The position numbers and the translations under genes are program-made. Below, in pieces: positions 60,196-64,000 of a stretch of 64,000 nucleotides of DNA (its first letter is position 1; every line of letters starts with the position of its first letter). The stretch is from NCBI GenBank assembly GCA_949316235.1, contig OX438754.1:2155501-2219500 (forward strand), given 5' to 3'. Source of the DNA: Oegoconia quadripuncta (taxonomy: Eukaryota > Arthropoda > Insecta > Lepidoptera > Autostichidae). The notes below the pieces were generated by a model that worked only from the letters and a program-made list of their open reading frames with translations, was not told where the DNA came from and made no database searches.

Positions 60196-61980
60196 CAGAC
60201 CCACACTCAGCTCCATCTAGTACCACACCAAGTAACTAGGTTTGTATTATGGATACCGCGATGGCGCGTTTGTTCCGACACTCGTACTCCACAGGCGTAG
60301 TACCAAACTCCTGGAAGACGGCCTTAGTGCACCCGATCTCTAAAAAAGGCGACAGCTCAGATCCAGGAAACTACAGACCTATAGCCATTACGTCCCTGCT
60401 CTCCAAAATAATGGAAAGCATTATAAACCGCCAGCTCTTGCAGTACTTGGATGAGCACCAGCTGCTCAATGATCGTCAGTACGGATTCCGTAGGGGTCGA
60501 TCAGCTGGTGATCTTCTTGTCTACTTGACGCATAGATGGGCGGAGGCGGTAGAGAGCAAGGGCGAGGCGTTAGCTGTCAGTTTGGACATAGCGAAAGCCT
60601 TTGATCGGGTATGGCACAAAGCGCTTCTTTCGAAGCTTCCTTCCTTTGGGCTGCCCGAGAATTTTTGGAAATGGGTTGCCAGCTTTCTCACGGAACGTAG
60701 CATTAAAGTCGTTGTCGACGGTTCTTGCTCTGAGTTAAAACCCGTGAACGCTGGAGTCCCGCAAGGCTGCGTACTATCCCCCACCCTGTTTCTTCTGCAT
60801 ATCAATGACATGTTACAAACCTGTGACTTCCATTGTTATGCGGATGACAGTACGGGTGATGCCTTATATGCCGGCCGTGCTAATCTTTCTCGGGCGCACG
60901 TTGATGAGTGTCGGGACAAGCTTGTGTCTGAAATCGAGACTTCACTAGACCAAGTCTCTAATTGGGGCATTCTCAACCTAGTTAAGTTTAACCCTAAAAA
61001 GACACAAGTTTGCGCATTCACCGCAAAGAAGATTCCATTTCCCCTGTCTCTTCAATTTCAGAGCACTCCCCTTGACGTTAAGCTGAGTATTGGGATTCTC
61101 GGAGTGAACATCTCCAGTAGCGTTCAATTCCGCGGTCATCTGGAGGATAAGGCCAAGTTGGCCTCCAAAAAGTTAGGTGTCCTCAGTAGAGCGGCTCGTT
61201 ACTTCACGCCGGCTCACCGCCTCCAACTTTATAAGGCGCAAGTTCGGCCGCACGTGGAGTATTGTTCTCACCTATGGGCTGGGGCACCTCAGTACCAGCT
61301 TCTTCCTTTTGACCGCGTTCAACGTCGCGCAGTCCGAATTGTCGGCCAAGAGAGTCTCACCGAGCGACTGGATCCTCTGGCGTTGCGAAGAGACGTCGCG
61401 TCCCTCTGCATTCTCTATCGCATATTTCATGGGGAGTGTTCTGAAGAACTGTTCGAGCTAATACCCGCTGCTCAATTTAACCGATACACTTCTCGGAGAA
61501 AATTAAATTTCCATCCACATCACCTGGATGAGTGGAAGTCTACCACTGTACGTTTCTCAAGAAATTTCTTGCCACGTACGACCACCCTGTGGAACGGACT
61601 TCCGGCAGCGGTATTCCCGAACGAGTACGACATTGGAACCTTCAAGAAGCGAGCCTACACCTTCCTCAAAGGCCGGCAACGCATCTGTGACCCTTTTGGT
61701 GTTGCGGGTGTCCATGGGTGGCGGTGATTACTTTCCATCAGGTGACCCGCATGCTCGTTTGCCGCTCTCTCATATAAAAGAAAAAAAAAAAAAACCAGTT
61801 GGTTGATAAACTATACACAAATATATTTTCTTTTTTTGTAAATAAATACATACACATATGAAGAACATCTATAACACGGGAACACATGTCTGTATTCATC
61901 ATACAAACAAATGCCCCTAGCGGGATTCGAACCCGCGACATTTTGGTATAACAGTCAGACTTTCTAATCACTACACCAAT
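60196..61980 (-). mobile_element. SINE-B split by the LINE at 60258-61793
   Basis: 60196-60257 is the distal body (complement of GGTATCC...), and 61794-61980 continues with CCAGTTGGTTGATAAAC through the B-box complement CGGGATTCGAACCCGCGAC. ACC occurs at both junctions, a possible 3-bp duplication. Confidence 0.8.
60258..61793 (+). mobile_element. 5'-truncated non-LTR retrotransposon with open RT frame
   Basis: A Jockey/CR1-like LINE with an intact reverse transcriptase frame (60249-61727, 492 codons). Visible RT blocks: [68 protein letters not shown] and the catalytic [11 protein letters not shown], followed by the thumb and a C-terminal region ending [10 protein letters not shown]. The endonuclease and everything upstream of RT block 1-2 are missing, so the copy is dead on arrival but otherwise undamaged. 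A 3' UTR and an A-rich tail end at 61793. The first nine bases of the ORF (ATG GAT ACC) belong to the SINE into which it inserted. Confidence 0.9.
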
Positions 61981-61985
61981 TCATC

Positions 61986-62317
61986 ATAAAAAAATTGTTA
62001 CCTTTAAATTTATTGATCTAATTTGCTTCCTAATGCGACAGTGTATTGGTCTATTTTGAGGGAGACGTAGCTTAAAATAATTTTAAGAACATAAAGTCGC
62101 AGGTAATAGCTTGTATTAAACGTTTATATAAACCTACATATACCTACACTAACTAAGGAAACCCTTGCCCAAACAATACGCACATTGAACAATAAAATAT
62201 TAATTATGAGTTACGTATGAACTTAAGGCTAGGTACATGCCTATCAATTTAATAATATTGATCGTTATACAACAGTTTCAGACATTATTCATGGCGGTTT
62301 TAACGCAAACATAAAAT
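61986..62317. other. No feature recognised
   Basis: AT-rich, no ORF or repeat match inside the window. Confidence 0.5.
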
Positions 62318-62440
62318 TTTTTTTTTCTCCCCGTTCTATATCGCTTTTAGTGATAAGACCGCCTAATTGTGTTCTATTGTTATCATCAAAAATTATTGTA
62401 AATTATTTTGTGCAATAAAGAGTATTTGTATTTGTACTAT
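62318..62440 (+). mobile_element. LINE 3' UTR (TGTGCAATAAAGAGTATTTG family)
   Basis: TATCGCTTTTAGTGATAAGA ... CCGCCTAATTGTG ... TGTGCAATAAAGAGTATTTG. Confidence 0.68.
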
Positions 62441-62970
62441 AGTCTGGTCGCATACTGTGGCGAAAACGTTTCGCTAGTAAAGGGGGGCGACTCACAGAGT
62501 CGCGGAGAGGGAAGAGAATGTATAGAGAGAAGTGCACTGTATTCAACGATATGTGATTATAGTATTCAGTCTTCAGGTACAGCGAAAATGCTATCACAAT
62601 ACGATTGTGATATGCTGTACTATCAAACCTTTCGCACTGAATGAAAATAGGCAAAAGCACCACTCACCTCCGTTCCTTAGTAGAGGACAACAGCCACGGG
62701 CCGCTCTCTGCTGGACACGCTAGGTTGATGCTGTATGTGAGCCTTTATCTTCAGGTTTTCAATAATTATTACAGCACGTGCATAGTAACCATGTCTTGAA
62801 AATTTGCAATTGACATTTTTAAACAATTGCATAGTGCGCGTATAAGGGGCCCATGCGTCAAGAGGCGCCCTCTCACCGGCGAAGTGCGAACCACGCGGTG
62901 AGCCCCGACATTTGGTCGGGAAAGTAAGTAGGTATACCTTTACCTAAGTCAATTCAGACGAAAGGATTGA

Positions 62971-63292
62971 TCTAACACATACTAGGGGCCTTATAAGAAA
63001 GCTCAAGGTCACTCAAAGGGCAATGGAGAGGAGTCTCCCTGCGGGATCGAATCAGAAATGAGTAGATACGCAGGAGAATCATGGTGACAGATATTGCTCG
63101 CAGGAACGACGGCCATTGGGGCGAAATGATTCTCGAGTGGCGACCATGCACCGGAAGACGCAGCGTCCCCCCCGAGCTCACCACGAGATGGACTGACGAG
63201 TTGGTAAAACCGCTGGATGCAGGCAGAACCGATGAGATCTTCGGAGAACGCCTTTGTCCAGCACTGGCCGTCTTTCGGTTAATATAATGATG
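62971..63292 (+). mobile_element. LINE C-terminal remnant (RRW..D family)
   Basis: In shifting frames: [60 protein letters not shown]; same region as 22283-22670. Confidence 0.72.
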
Positions 63293-64000
63293 ATAAGCCA
63301 CAGAGCACCACTACAAAGAACCGCCTTTTGTCTCCTTACAATCATCAAAATCACATAGGTCTACTGGTTGTCCTACACCGGCAACCTTAGATGATAGTGA
63401 CCTTAGCTGCAGAGAGCATTTTTGCATGGCAACGTTGAATGAAAGATTACTTATCAACCTTCTCCCCCACTAGAGTTGGAGGCACAGAATTATTTTTAAA
63501 ATTAAAAAAAAAACTAGAGATTTTAGGTTTTTTTGGAGCTTTATGTATAGGTTTAGGCAACAGAATTTATTGAAATATTAAGACTCAATAAACTGTTTTT
63601 AGAAAATATAAAGTAGCCATTGATTAATTTTTTGGACAATTGTTTTAGGAGATCTTAGTATCTTCTACAACGCAATGAAGTTCACAGTGGTAAGGTGTCA
63701 TAACTAAATACCTATACCTAAAGCAAACTACAGATTGGTTAGAAAAAAAAAATTTTTTACTCATGGGTCCTTTTTTGCTGAACCGATTTTGATGAAATGG
63801 TCCACGCAAACGAAGTCGCGGGCAACAGTCTATTAAACTATAAGTGTGACTAGGTAGTACGAATTACGTACCCCTTGTTTTACTAACATACCGATTTGTA
63901 TATCACATTGTACAGTTAGTATTTTATGTTATTATAAATCGCCCGATAACGCCTATCGGATTGCGTTACCTTTACTTTGTAGAGAGCAATGTTAATGAAT
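63293..64000. other. No gene; one dispersed-repeat scrap
   Basis: 63760-63840 has CTGAACCGATTTTGATGAAA and GAAGTCGCGGGCAACAGTCT, the end type of the 9040-9160 family. Otherwise unassigned AT-rich DNA. Confidence 0.45.

Noticed and set aside
60521..60811. Minus-strand ORFs within the LINE
   Set aside because: Shadows of the RT frame.
62660..62735. Possible 5' exon of transporter 2 (GTGAGT donor on the minus strand)
   Set aside because: It has no ATG, no motif and no confirmed phase fit; a single donor match is not enough.

Overview
The window is a stretch of insect nuclear genome, almost certainly from a moth or butterfly. The evidence is a desaturase with the sequence style of lepidopteran pheromone-gland enzymes, small exons split by repeat-filled introns, AT-rich DNA, and dense tRNA-headed SINEs, non-LTR retrotransposon tails and mariner/MITE elements. 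No prokaryotic, organellar or viral gene was recognised.

Three host genes can be reconstructed. (1) An acyl-CoA desaturase on the minus strand has three coding exons at 10932-11142, 4210-4546 and 3170-3623. They join in frame to a complete 333-residue protein with all three histidine boxes and the signature motif LPVQ, which places it nearest the xxxQ (delta-11-like) moth group. (2) An SV2-like major facilitator transporter on the plus strand (17973-32745) has ten coding exons giving a complete 516-residue protein. (3) A second SV2-like transporter on the minus strand (36089 to about 56029) has ten exons found, but the exon with the start codon was not. The transporters lie tail to tail, 3.3 kb apart, and share eight of nine intron phases, so they look like old duplicates. 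They probably have related membrane-transport roles; substrates cannot be read from the sequence.

Most of the rest is mobile DNA. There are over 20 copies or pieces of one tRNA-headed SINE (SINE-A, GTTCGATCCCC box), about nine of a second (SINE-B, GTTCGAATCCC box), five of a relative of the second (SINE-C) and three of a fourth (SINE-D). LINE remnants belong to at least five groups; the best is a 5'-truncated element at 60258-61793 with an open 492-codon reverse transcriptase frame, nested inside a SINE-B. There is one internally deleted mariner (57174-57958), four MITEs sharing its terminal repeats, and several foldback elements, decayed 16-bp minisatellites, microsatellites and long palindromes.

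Layout: 1-3169, repeats and unassigned DNA; 3170-11142, desaturase; 11143-17972, SINEs and an R1-like LINE graveyard; 17973-32745, transporter 1 (7.8 kb first intron full of repeats); 32746-36088, sparse intergenic DNA; 36089-56029, transporter 2 (7.4 kb first intron full of repeats); 56030-64000, repeats including the mariner and the nested LINE. I see no convincing new multi-gene system. The points most worth following are the desaturase motif, two direct MITE copies bracketing its catalytic exons, the paired transporters, and an alanine/cysteine-rich membrane segment in the second transporter.
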